NCBI GenBank assembly: GCA_950022295.1
Contig: OX465600.1
Location: forward strand, 307,530,031 to 307,594,030
Direction: 5' to 3'
Source of the DNA: Bromus sterilis
Lineage: Eukaryota > Streptophyta > Magnoliopsida > Poales > Poaceae
Length of the DNA stretch: 64,000 bases
Shown here: piece after piece, positions 11,501-21,129 of the stretch
Layout of the letters: each line of letters begins with the position of its first letter
Numbering within the stretch: position 1 is the first letter of the stretch
Made by a program: the position numbers and the translations under genes
The notes under the pieces: generated by a model
Seen by the model: only the letters and a program-made list of their open reading frames with translations
Told to the model about the DNA's origin: nothing
The model's database searches: none

Positions 11501-12940
11501 GCGAGAGTTACCAAACTACGAAAGTCGAGCTCCTCCAGGAGCACACGCGAGACACGGTAAGGAGACGGTTCACCTTGTTGGTAACCGCAGTGACTTGGTG
11601 GGACGACAGGGCAGGCACCGATGTAATGGTGGTCCTGGCTGCTGTCGTTGTCCGCGGGTCGGTTAAGTCGAGGCAACGATAACGGTTGTCACGCAGGTTA
11701 ATTAAAATGCTAAATGGTTCAGTGAATGTCTTGAGTTGGCTATATGCCATGTACGCACTACCTACCCGTGGGAACTATGAGTTATGGGCTCCTCCGCTTC
11801 TTAGAGCCGTCCGAGGACTCTTCAGACGTCAGCAGTACCGCGGCCTGCGCCGGGAAGTGGTGTTGTCTTATTTGCTCGAGCGGTGGTGTCTTATTTGTAT
11901 TTTCTTTAACTTCACCGGCCAGCCACGCACCGTGCAGGAGTACGTTCGGGTTGGGGTCCAAGGCTCGGCGTACTTAGGATTTAGACCGGCGGATGACCTC
12001 TCTGTTGAGTTTGAAAGATGGGCTATGAAGTGTCGGATAGCCTCGGTGGAGCGTTCCCTAACAAGGTTCCCGCCACCCTGGAGATCCGTGCGTGTAGCGT
12101 AACACAAGTGCACCCCTGCAGGGAAGATTAATCTATTCGAATAGCCGTGTCCACGGTAACAGGACGCTTTATGCTGAAGCTGGATCTTACCACTAGAAAC
12201 TAATATTAAACTATATGGTTCCGGGTTCTCTTCCTCGCGGGGATGTCGAGGAGGTGAACTCGGAGGCATTGTTAATTAGTACAACTTATTATTATTCAAT
12301 GTTACAGCAACTTCTGCTTCATTGTTACTTTATTGCTTTATATAAACTGTTCGCTGATTCTTACCTCATGCTGCAAGACCTCGTCGGAAGATGCTAGTCT
12401 TCGTTAGGCCTAGCTTCTTACCCTTGCTCTGGATTTCTGTCTTTCAGTCCACTATATACAGCCTCTTCTTTCCGTTGAAACAATGCATAATGCTTAGTAG
12501 CGGACGTAAGACTCGCGGGTATACTAGATACTCACCTGCTTTATTTCCTTTACTGTTTTGCCTGATCGGCCGCTGCAGCCGACGTTGGAGCCCAGGAGCA
12601 GGAGTACCCCGGAGGCGCCTACTACGACGTCGAGTTCCCCGTCGACCAGGAGTAGTTCGGTGGATCCCAGGCAGGAGGCCTCGCCTTTTCGTTCTGTATC
12701 TCTGATGTGGTTTGTGCTAGCCTTCTTAAGGCAAAACTTGAGTAACTATGTCTGTACTCAGATATTATGGCTTGTATGACTTATATATTCGGGTCCGCGT
12801 GACCCCCTCTATTGTAATATATTTGTTTATCCTTTTGTGTTTAGTGTTGTGTTGTGATATTATCACCGTGGCACCCTAATCTCAGTCGTGTACCCTGTGT
12901 GTATGATTACTGTACACGGTCTGATTTTGGGGGCGTCACA
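8543..12940 (+). repeat. 5' LTR of truncated gypsy element
   Basis: Begins TGTAACACCC, ends GGCGTCACA just before the primer-binding site. The 9080-9980 part is very GC-rich and holds overlapping spurious ORFs on both strands. Around 10520-10790 TCCGGTA/TCCGGACA-type words are frequent. The whole is related to the reverse complement of 41082-44910. Confidence 0.8.
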
Positions 12941-12943
12941 AGT

Positions 12944-12956
12944 TGGTATCAGAGCC
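12944..12956 (+). other. Primer-binding site (tRNA-iMet type)
   Basis: TGGTATCAGAGCC starts three bases after the LTR end. It matches the 3' end complement of initiator tRNA-Met, the primer used by many plant gypsy elements. Confidence 0.85.
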
Positions 12957-13596
12957 GACTGCCTGTAGGAAGCCACCCCACCACTACTTGGTCGATGTTG
13001 AGTCTAGACTTTGAAAAACTATTTTGCTAACTTAATATTTGGCTTACGGGCCCACATTGATGTCACTACGTGTGATATCTGTGGTATTAGGATCCTTTTC
13101 TCCTTACCTATGCTCTGGGAATCTGCTCTCTTATCCTTGCTGGTAAGTTTTACAAAAGCTGATATTAGGATCACGTTCTCTTGATTCCACTCGGCGTTTT
13201 TGGTGCTTCCCCCATTGATTGAGTCGTGTCGCAGGCGTCGTACGCCAGATCCCAGACCGCGGATCCCATTCTCATTCTGGGCAGGCCACGCGTTCTCTGG
13301 CATCAACTCCCGTGGCCAACAGTTTTCTTGCGGCGTGATTGACATAGTGGAATCTATGTCGCGTCGTGTAATCCTTACCGCGGTCTGCGCGCCGCCTAGA
13401 GAGTCCTTTTTCCTTAATTTCTACGACGTTACGCTGCCCGATTTTCGATTGACTCTGTGTGCGAATGTGTATGTCTTATATGACTACTCCTATATATGTC
13501 TGCGCCTCCTTCTCGTTATCGTTTTACTTCAGGCTTGATTCCGGTATCTCGTTAAAATTTTCATCTCTGATATACCCCTGTTAAAATTCTAGCAGG

Positions 13597-14560
13597 ATGG
13601 CTGGTCGTGGTGGTCGTGGTCGTGGTCGTGCTGCCAACGACCCACCTCCTCCGCCGGATTATATGGCCGCGATGGTGCAGCAGTTCGAGATGAACCGTCA
13701 GTTCATGCAGAATATCATGGCTCAGTTCCCCCAGCCGAATCAGAATGGGCACCACCATCAGCATGCCACCGTGACTCTGCACGACTTCACCCGCCTCAAC
13801 CCCACTATGTTCCGCAACACTGTTCAGCCGCTGGATGCTGATGACTGGCTTCGCGAGATCACTCACGAGCTGGAGTCTGCTAATGTCGATCCAGCCGACT
13901 ATGTGAACTTTGCGTCTTACCATCTGAAAGGCGCCGCTGCTCAGTGGTGGAGCACCCACAAGCGTTCCCTGCCAGTCGAAGAAGTCATCACTTGGGATGA
14001 ATTTCAGTCTGCTTTCCGCGCCCGCTACATTCCTCAGGGGATCATGGATCGTAAGGCGGAAGAATTCCGTAACCTCACTCAGGGCGACATGACTGTTGAA
14101 GCCTATCAGCGCGAGTTCCTCAACCTCTCTCGCTATGCGGAAGGAGAGATCACCACTGATGCTCGCAGGCAGCAGAAGTTCCGTCGAGGCCTCAACCCCG
14201 AACTCAGGCTCGCTCTTGCCGTTCATGATTTCGCCAACTTCTCCACCATGGTGAACAAGGCTATCACCGTCGAGACTGCCCAGATGGAGCACAAGAACTC
14301 TCTGAAGCGTTATCGTGACGTTGGCTCATCTTCGGGCGCAACGCAGAAACGTCGTATCTGGCTCCCTACCAGTGTGACTCATTCAGCAGTCCCTGCTCCA
14401 AGGCCGTCTTATGCTGCACCCCGTCTGCCTCCGCCACCGCAGTTGCCAAGAGCTCTGCCTGCACCACCCAATGCTACACCCCTCCGTCCTCAGGATGGAT
14501 TATGCTTCACGTGCCGCCAACCGGGGCATTTTTACAGAGAGTGCCCCCAGAAACAGAAGC
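13597..14560 (+). CDS. Gypsy gag (capsid/nucleocapsid) of truncated element
   Basis: The frame is open for 331 residues (to 14592), but only the part to about residue 321 is gag; the last ten residues are read from the tandem repeat. An RGG-rich N-terminus (MAGRGGRGRGRA) is followed by the retrotransposon gag domain (residues about 85-190, with AAAQWWSTH, WDEFQSAFRARY and EFRNLTQGDMTVEAY). A CCHC zinc knuckle follows at C303, C306, H311 and C316. The gag is intact up to the truncation, implying a fairly young insertion. In complete relatives pol would follow; here it is absent, so the protein could at most package RNA. Confidence 0.85.
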
Positions 14561-15031
14561 CAGTTGCGACTCGTTGGTGGACATGCAACTGAAAAGAAAA
14601 GACAAAACCAGTTGCGACTCGTTGATGGACTTGCAACTAAGAAAAAAGTCAAACTCTGTTGTAACTATTGGTGAACTTGCAATGGAGCAAAAAAAGTCAA
14701 ACTCAGTTGCGACTCGTTGATGTACTTGCAACTAAGAAAAAAGTCAAACTCAGTTGCGACTCATTAGTGAACTTGCAACCGAGAAAAAATAAATAGTCAA
14801 ACCCAGTTGCGACTCGTTGGTGAACTTGTAACTGAGAAAAAAAAGAGGGATCAAGTTGCGACTCGTTGGTGGATTTGCAATTGATAAAAAATAGTCGAAC
14901 TCAGTTGCGACTCGTTGGTGGACATGCAACTAAAAAAAATCAAACCCAGTTGCGGCTCGTTGATGGATTTGCAACTGAAAAAAAAGTCAAATTCAGTTAC
15001 GACTCATTGGTGAACTTACAAATGAAAAAAC
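14561..15031. repeat. 48-bp hairpin-unit tandem array, right part
   Basis: About ten more units of the same family as 7671-8542, starting within a unit at CAGTTGCGAC directly after gag. The same variant triplet occurs at about 14561, 14608 and 14656 and again at about 14902, 14947 and 14995. This shows that both halves are one array split by the gypsy element. Confidence 0.9.
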
Positions 15032-15547
15032 AAGTAAAATGATTCAAAAAATAATTATCATATAATATAAACACATTTATTTGAAAAATTATATACTATA
15101 TTAAATATGGTTTATTGAAAAAAAAACTCAATATGTATTTTTTAAAAGTTTATCATGTTAAAAAAGTTTAGTAACTATTTTAAAAATGTTCATTGTATAT
15201 TGTGAAAAGCTATAGAAAAAATAAAAAAAATCAAAAGTAATGAGAATCCGAAACTTAAAATGAAAAGAGAAAATAAAACAATAGAGAACAGTTAAAAACG
15301 AAAATCAAAACAGATAAGAAAAACGAAACAGAAAAAAAAAACATAAAGAAAAACTAGGTCGACGGTCCACCTTCTCTGTGGCTCATAGGACAACGGGGAA
15401 AGAAAAAGTCCCATATCAGAAAAAAAAAACGGTTCGCTGTGTTCTATCCAGCCCAACAAACATAACGCTACCGTTCTACCAGCACGAAAAATAACTGGTA
15501 CATGTGACATGCTTAAAAACGCATGTACATGCGTTTTAGCAGATCCG
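15032..15547. other. AT-rich right flank of the MULE
   Basis: A-rich and AT-rich filler to about 15340, then sub-terminal sequence and the right terminal inverted repeat (about 15490-15547). No gene. Confidence 0.5.
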
Positions 15548-15556
15548 TTTAATCTA
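15548..15556. repeat. MULE target-site duplication, right
   Basis: TTTAATCTA, identical to 6660-6668. Confidence 0.75.
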
Positions 15557-17866
15557 CGCGCTTGATGGCTCCTTAAAACGGACTTGGTTAGTTATTTTCC
15601 ACGTTAAACCACCCTAAATTGCTTCCACAAATAATGTACTTATGTGGGCCACCTGTGGGATTATTTGGCAATATGCATCCATCGTCCTTGGATTTAGGAA
15701 GCAATCTATGGATTTTAGGCAGCTTGCTTCCTTAGGAAACGAAACTTGTAACAAACCTTATGGAAATTTGCATCATATACAACTACTACGTGCTTCCAAC
15801 TTTCTTTTTAATTAGTATATGTTTCCTTTCATTAGAGAATTTGCTTCCATGGTAAATAAAATCTGCTTCGATTCATCCGAAATTTATGCCCTATGTAACG
15901 TATTTTCTTCTAAGAAACGTAACGTGATTTTTTCTTTTAGATGCATCACGATCTTGCTTCCGTCGACTAAAGAATCGTTGGGAACCGGGCAACCGGCTTC
16001 ACAAGAAATAAAATTTGTCCACATGTTACAAAAGCATTACAATCCTGCTTCCACCGACTAGGAAACTAGAGAGTTGCTTCGAACATACTTTAGTAAAAAA
16101 CAAAATCACGTATTTTCGTAGCATCACATCCTGTTTCCATTTACTAGAGAATTGCTTCCAAGGAAATATCACTTTGCTTCCATCAAAATGAAAAACATTT
16201 CCAGTCATAATTACACATGCTTCATACGAATTATACTTGAATAGGCAAAGTCAAATTTCTTTTATTCATTGAATTTCGCTAATTCAAATGTCGCATCCAC
16301 GGGTGCCCCTGTCCAACCGCCTCAATCTTCTTCATTGTGCCTTCCTTGAGGGTGTATACCCTGACATCTCGAACGTCTTTCATGGAGGATCTAAGGTAGT
16401 GAGACAATCTGCTTCCAAATAAAAGTACCAATTACAGATTTGAACGGTAAAAATTGTCAAAAAATAAGACAAATCAGTCCATAGGGCAGTGAGGATCTAA
16501 GACGAGGTCTCAATACCATTGGCCGTATGACCTACCTTTGCTAATTACTTAGTTGAATATATATGCATGCCTAGAATGAAATAGCCTGACACATATCTAC
16601 ATATAAGGCTCCAATGAAGCATTACAATGAATTGACATTTCATCCGTACATAATCGTGGAAGAAACACATTAACATTGGAAGCGCTAGGACGCATGAACG
16701 ATATGTATCAATAATTGTTTGATACCATCACGACATGAGTGAGAATGTGATATGTACTGCAAGCACCAAATTTTGAAGTTACAGAATAGCATGTCTGGCA
16801 ATCATATCCAGGCGCAGAAAATTATTATCTAAAACAGAATTCAGTCTAACCTAATTATAGATAGCTAGGTCAACACAGACCTGGCCGCCGGTGAGCCTAC
16901 CAGTCTCCCGTTGTTGAAGGAATACGAAACAAACTGGAGATGAAGGAGCATATCTGGGGGGAAGATGACTACCCTGATGGAGGGGGAGATGGATCGATAC
17001 ACAGAACAATGGTGAGGCAGGCTACGCATTAGAGAACGACATGCGCGATGGATCGGGCGCATCAAGAAGTGGGCAGGGAAGGGTCCAATCTGGGCGAGAA
17101 AACATGGGTGGCATGCTGGATGGTGAGATCGTCGGAGATGAGGGCTGGAGGAAGGAGGAAGGAACGACGGTTGCATTGGTGATTAATGAGAGAAATTATG
17201 GGGATCTCGCTGCGTGAATAACGATGGGTTGGGAGGGGATTTTGTAGGGATCTGTTGGCCGTAGGATGAGTTACGAATCAACGACACACAAGTGGTCTGG
17301 CGATCATCTAGTATCAGAAGTATGGATCTGTGCCTGGAGAAACTATGGGAGGTGGAAGGGGCTTGCCTCCATGACCTTGACGCATTTATCTATCCGGGTG
17401 AGGAGCTTGGCTAGCACGGAGAGCTCGTGAGTTGATATCTCTTAGCTAGGTAGTTGTTGGGTCGCCAAGTGCAAGGGTTTATATGATAACAAATTATTTC
17501 CTTTAAAATAGATAACTTGTAAGGTTTATTGAACCAAAAGAAATTTACGTATACAAAGAACAATAATGGATATTTGCACACATATGTAAAATATAGCCTT
17601 ACCCTAGACATTACTAGCGAGGTTGCTAGCAGCGCAGCTGAGTCTCCTGACTACAAGAAGAGGTAATTCGTTCTCTGCTTTGCGCATAAACAACAACGTT
17701 AGTGTTGCTCTGTGCTGGTCATTCGTTCTCTTCTTTGCGCATAAAAATGATCCCTCCTTTTGCTACTGTCATGCACATGACGTTGATATCTCTATCGCTG
17801 TAGCTAGTTGTTGCTATGACAAACAGGCTACAAGATTAAAGGCCAATTTTTTTTTTGCGATTTTGG
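15557..17866. other. Intergenic; TTGCTTCC-motif region then unrecognised sequence
   Basis: Between about 15616 and 16425 the word TGCTTCC, often TTGCTTCCA, recurs irregularly a dozen or so times (15616, 15724, 15792, 15840, 15953, 16043, 16152, 16175 and 16410, for example) among AT-rich DNA. From 16430 to 17866 I see no conserved ORF, repeat or RNA; the short ORFs there lack recognisable motifs. Confidence 0.4.
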
Positions 17867-18042
17867 GCGATTCTCTCAGAATCGTCCCCCTCTCCAACTT
17901 CTTTCAGAATCGTCGTTTTAATTTTTCTTACAATCTTATCTAATTAGACTTTAACTAGATAGAATTGTCAAACAAATATGGAGTGGGGAAGGGAGGTGAT
18001 TCTGGAAAAAGCTGGGAAAAGGTACGATTCTGAGAGAATCGC
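17867..18042. mobile_element. Small inverted-repeat element (MITE)
   Basis: A perfect 19-bp inverted repeat, GCGATTCTCTCAGAATCGT at 17867-17885 and its complement at 18024-18042, bounds about 175 bases. The repeat is itself nearly palindromic (GATTCT...AGAATC), so each end can also form a hairpin. No ORF. Superfamily undetermined; no clear target duplication. Confidence 0.6.
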
Positions 18043-18282
18043 CGAAAAGAACTGGGACTAAGTGAGCACAAATATACTACAAGTGTAGATGATTGGCGCT
18101 GGTGCTAGTATGGTATTCAGCGTAAAATCGGTCATATCGCTATCACTTCACAATACTGAAAAAGTCTAGAAAACAAAATCCATATGGTCTAGCTTTGTAC
18201 ATATCTCAAAGCAACTTCATTTCATGGATGGTTGAGATATCACATGTACCCGTTTTTTTGGTACATAGGCTTTTCTTTGATC

Positions 18283-18446
18283 ATATTTATATAAACTAAT
18301 ATCAATATCTACAATAATAAAGTTATACACTATTAAAATTAAGTTTATGATGCATCTAATGACATTAATTTTGTATTTTATTTTGAAAGTCGATACATTA
18401 TTCTATAAACTTGCTCAAACTTTATAAAGTTTAACTTTAAATAAAG
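18283..18446. mobile_element. AT-rich MITE copy (Stowaway-like), first copy
   Basis: It matches the reverse complement of 21845-22010 over its whole length, sharing CTTTATAAAGTTTAACTTT, TCTAATGACATTAATTTTGT and ATAAACTAATATCAATATCT type blocks. Internal words of this kind occur in grass Stowaway MITEs. Terminal repeats are not clear in either copy. Confidence 0.5.
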
Positions 18447-18587
18447 GGGTTGCTAAATCTCAGTCGACTAAGAAAGAAAATGTATTTTTTTGCACGAATC
18501 TTCACACATGATAATCTCGTTAAGTTTTAGTCGACTGAGATCTAAACACACTTTTAGATTTAGCTACTTTTAGATTTAGCTAGCTAG

Positions 18588-19949
18588 CTACACAGAAGAG
18601 GGGGGAGCATATGGGGAGGATCTGGCGCAGTCGGCGGCGGCAAAGGTGATGGTGCGCTTGTCGAGGTCGTAGCCAACGTGCATGTTCTGCTGTGCGATAT
18701 TCCCGAGAATCGCCACCGGCTGCCAGGGCCTCACCGGCGTCATGGACAAGCACGAGGTCCCCGGCTCAAACTCGGCGAACACGTTCTCCGCCTTGAGCTT
18801 TACCAAGGCGCCCGCGCCGAGCTCCAAGGTGACCTCCGGGAAAACCTTCTCCAGCTCGGCAGCGGGCACGTCGTAGCACAGCGGGAACATCTCCCCCGGG
18901 TTGGCCACCCGCTTGTCCGGGAGGTTGATGCTCCCGGCGAGCGCCTCCACGATCGGGTCCAGCAGCTCCCTGTCCAGGTACGTCAGGGGCGTCCCGGTGT
19001 CGACGGCCACGGGGTAACGCTTCTGCTGCTTGAAGATGATGGAGTTCCCGATCCTGAGGGCCACGATCTCCACGGTGTAGGAAGCGGCGGCGGGGACCAT
19101 GGGCGTCGTCACCGCGTCCGGCTCCGTCACGGCGGCGCGGTTGCCGAAGTTGAGCACGGAGGAGACATTGGCGGAGAATGGCGCCATGCAGTAGGAGAAC
19201 CTACGTCCGAGCGATGTCGTGGCGCCGATCTGGTTGATGAGGGAGAACTTGCCTTGGCCGAGGCCGACGAGGCCGTTCCCGGGGAAGTTGACGGTGGTCG
19301 CGCAGCCGAAGATTGTACGCACTTGCAGCTGCGGGCGTTCGCGGCAGCCGGAGCAGCCGCCGGGGGCGTCGTCGAAGGTGAAGGTCTCGGTGGAGACGAC
19401 GCCGCTCGTGTTGGTGCTATCCAAGTAGGAGTAGGAGTAGTTGCACAAGGACTGGGCGTCGCAGGAGGTGCCGTAGACGGAGTGGCACGCGTCGGACTGG
19501 CAGCCAACGAGGCCGTAGGTGGACGACGACGACAGGTCGAACTCGGAGCTCACCCCGTCCGCTGCCGGCGGTGGCGGAGAACCGCCGGAGGTCCCGTTGC
19601 TGCATCTGAGCCACAAGAGGTCGCTGCCGGTGTCGACGAAGGCGAGCATCCGGGTGCGCGGCATCCCCACGTTGACGTACATCAGATACTGGTGGTAGGA
19701 CGCCAGTGGAACGACCTCCGACACGGCGCCGCCAGGAGATCCTTCGTCGTACGAGCGCCTCACGGCGGCAAGCAACCGGGCTTGCGGGGTGAGCGACGGG
19801 TCGTGGAACGGCGACTTGGGAGAGTCCCGCTGGATGAACTCCACGCTAAACCCGTCGCCGCCGCCGGCGTACGCCGTGCACCCGCACAGCAGCGCCGTCC
19901 GGGCGACGGCGAGGAGCAAAAGGGAGCGACACATTAATGGAGCCGCCAT
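18588..19949 (-). CDS. Secreted CDR1/nepenthesin-like aspartic protease (intact copy)
   Basis: A single-exon gene of 453 residues; the family usually has about 430-480. Residues 1-28 are a signal peptide, followed by a propeptide with FSVEFIQRDSPKSPFHDPSL, the signature of CDR1-type plant aspartic proteases that cleave peptides in the apoplast or secretory route. The catalytic motifs are VDTGSDLLWL (Asp106) and VDTGTPLTYL (Asp317). After the signal peptide 12 cysteines are present (116, 150, 155, 163, 169, 199, 202, 216, 254, 358, 400, 441), the number typical of nepenthesins. The C-terminus has ILGNIAQQNMHVGYDLDKRT. In the flap region the usual YGDGS is YLDST (about 175-179), a deviation that could affect activity. 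The start is supported by homology with the broken copy and a TATA box 78 bases upstream. It is convergent with that copy, 14 kb away. Family members act in defence signalling; that role here is inference. Confidence 0.93.
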   Translation of the reverse strand: MAAPLMCRSLLLLAVARTALLCGCTAYAGGGDGFSVEFIQRDSPKSPFHDPSLTPQARLLAAVRRSYDEGSPGGAVSEVVPLASYHQYLMYVNVGMPRTRMLAFVDTGSDLLWLRCSNGTSGGSPPPPAADGVSSEFDLSSSSTYGLVGCQSDACHSVYGTSCDAQSLCNYSYSYLDSTNTSGVVSTETFTFDDAPGGCSGCRERPQLQVRTIFGCATTVNFPGNGLVGLGQGKFSLINQIGATTSLGRRFSYCMAPFSANVSSVLNFGNRAAVTEPDAVTTPMVPAAASYTVEIVALRIGNSIIFKQQKRYPVAVDTGTPLTYLDRELLDPIVEALAGSINLPDKRVANPGEMFPLCYDVPAAELEKVFPEVTLELGAGALVKLKAENVFAEFEPGTSCLSMTPVRPWQPVAILGNIAQQNMHVGYDLDKRTITFAAADCARSSPYAPPSSV

Positions 19950-20026
19950 TGATTAACTGTGCCCTAAGCTTCTCGGTACCATTAGCTGCTTCACGGATCG
20001 CTTGGCGCCTGCTAATGTTGCACTAC

Positions 20027-20035
20027 AAATATATA
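20027..20035 (-). promoter_or_regulatory. TATA box of intact aspartic protease gene
   Basis: TATATATTT on the minus strand, 78 bases before the ATG at 19949, within promoter sequence shared with the broken copy (3118-3680). The shared part includes a CTCCTACGTGCTTCATAATG block near 20475-20495. Confidence 0.6.
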
Positions 20036-20541
20036 GCAGGCAATGGATGAAAAATATGGTAATTAAGGATTTGATAGCAGGAATTGTTGATTTGCCTGCC
20101 GTATATTATTTTTTTCATAGGAAAAGGCAGATATTATTGTTTTCATTTGCGGGAGATAAATGAAGATTTTATTAGAGAAAGATATGCTTGAAAACGGTGA
20201 TTAATTAAGGTCCTGCTAAAAGGTGATCCATTGATTGAACCTTTCAGGAGCGGAAATGTTTGAACTGATTTAAATTGATATAACTGCGGAGAAGCTCCCA
20301 TCAATCAGGGAACATTTTCTTAGCTCGGCATATTATTTTTTTATCCTTTAGTTTTTTTTTAGATCTTTTAGATCGGGATGTTGAAAATGGAGCAAACTTT
20401 TCTTTTGAGGGTTTGAAAATGGAGCAAACGATTCAGTTATTTTTAAGGGAAAGCAAACGATTCAGCTGGCCCATTATGAAGCACGTAGGAGAAAAAAATA
20501 GGCAAGGCCCAAATAGCAGCTTTTTACGAAATTACTAGTTG

Positions 20542-20976
20542 TAGAGTACTCGTAGCAACGAACAGAGCGCTCTCTCTGTGCGCGTCAAGTGGCGCGCTCT
20601 GGAGATTTTTCGTTTTTTCTATTTTAGAGGCACGATACGCGGAGGCACGGGTGGCCTTCGCGGAGGCACGATAGTGGCTTTCTCGAAGGCACAATAGTGC
20701 CTTTTCCGGAGGCACGACTCGTGCCTTCGGCGAAGGCAGGGTCGTGCCTCCCGCGGAGGCAAGGTCGTGCCTCTTTTTTTTCGATTTTTTTTATTTTTTT
20801 CACCAAAACGTATAAAAAACATGCGAAAAGCGAGAAAGTCGAAAAAACCACCGAAAAAACCAATTTTAAACATAAAAACATGTACACAAAAATTAAAAAA
20901 ACAAAATCCCAGGGGATCGGTGTAAGCGTGACACGTGACGATGTTCGCTGGACTGGGCTGCGAACGAGTACTCTAG
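20542..20976. mobile_element. Small Mutator-like element in the protease upstream region
   Basis: Ends TAGAGTACTCGTAGC and, reversed, CTAGAGTACTCGTTCGC form terminal inverted repeats. The flanks TACTAGTTG (20533-20541) and AATTAGTTG (20977-20985) agree at 7 of 9 positions, as for an aged Mutator duplication. The interior (20627-20773) is a run of GAGGCACG...CGTGCCTC inverted units. The broken protease copy, whose upstream region is otherwise homologous on both sides, lacks this element, so it arrived after the gene duplication or was lost there. Confidence 0.6.
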
Positions 20977-21129
20977 AATTAGTTGCCCTCAGAAACAATT
21001 GTCATCAACAAAAAATGTAAACTATTTTTTATCCAGATAAGTCCAATAAAGTTATCATGGTCCAAGCATGATTTTTTTGGTAAAAAACAAAATATCATCC
21101 TATTAAATTATATAGATGACATCCTCTTA

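Larger units (their letters stand above)
8543..14560 (+). mobile_element. 3'-truncated Tekay/Del-like gypsy element
   Basis: A 4398-base LTR (8543-12940) starts TGTAACACCC and ends GGCGTCACA. It is followed by a primer-binding site matching initiator tRNA-Met and a gag gene. At 14560, right after the gag zinc knuckle, the element ends and the 48-bp array resumes, so protease, RT, integrase and the 3' LTR are missing. The solo LTR at 41082-44910 is of the same family: its ends read TGTAACACCC and GGCGTCACA and the internal segments match. Confidence 0.85.
6669..15547. mobile_element. Mutator-like (MULE) element, non-autonomous, with nested gypsy insertion
   Basis: The 9-bp sequence TTTAATCTA flanks the element on both sides (6660-6668 and 15548-15556), the length typical of Mutator superfamily duplications. 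The left end (GGGTCTGTCTAAAGCTCATG...) and the reverse complement of the right end (CGGATCTGCTAAAACGCATG...) align over about 55 bases, sharing CATGTACATG and ATGTCACATGTAC blocks. Inside are AT-rich filler with recurring TTGATCATGTATT-like words (6880-7670), a 48-bp tandem array, and a truncated gypsy element at 8543-14560. Without the gypsy part the element is about 2.86 kb. No transposase was seen, so it would depend on an enzyme supplied elsewhere. The class rests on the TSD length and TIRs. Confidence 0.7.

Noticed and set aside
11686..12102. A 138-residue ORF in the first gypsy LTR
   Set aside because: Non-coding LTR; the homologous part of the solo LTR (about 41900-42300, opposite strand) does not keep the frame.
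16865..17176. A 103-residue minus-strand ORF
   Set aside because: No recognisable motif, no conserved context, no promoter signal.
18678..19937. A 419-residue open frame on the + strand
   Set aside because: It is antisense to the intact aspartic protease gene; long antisense frames are common in GC-rich monocot exons, and it shows no domain.
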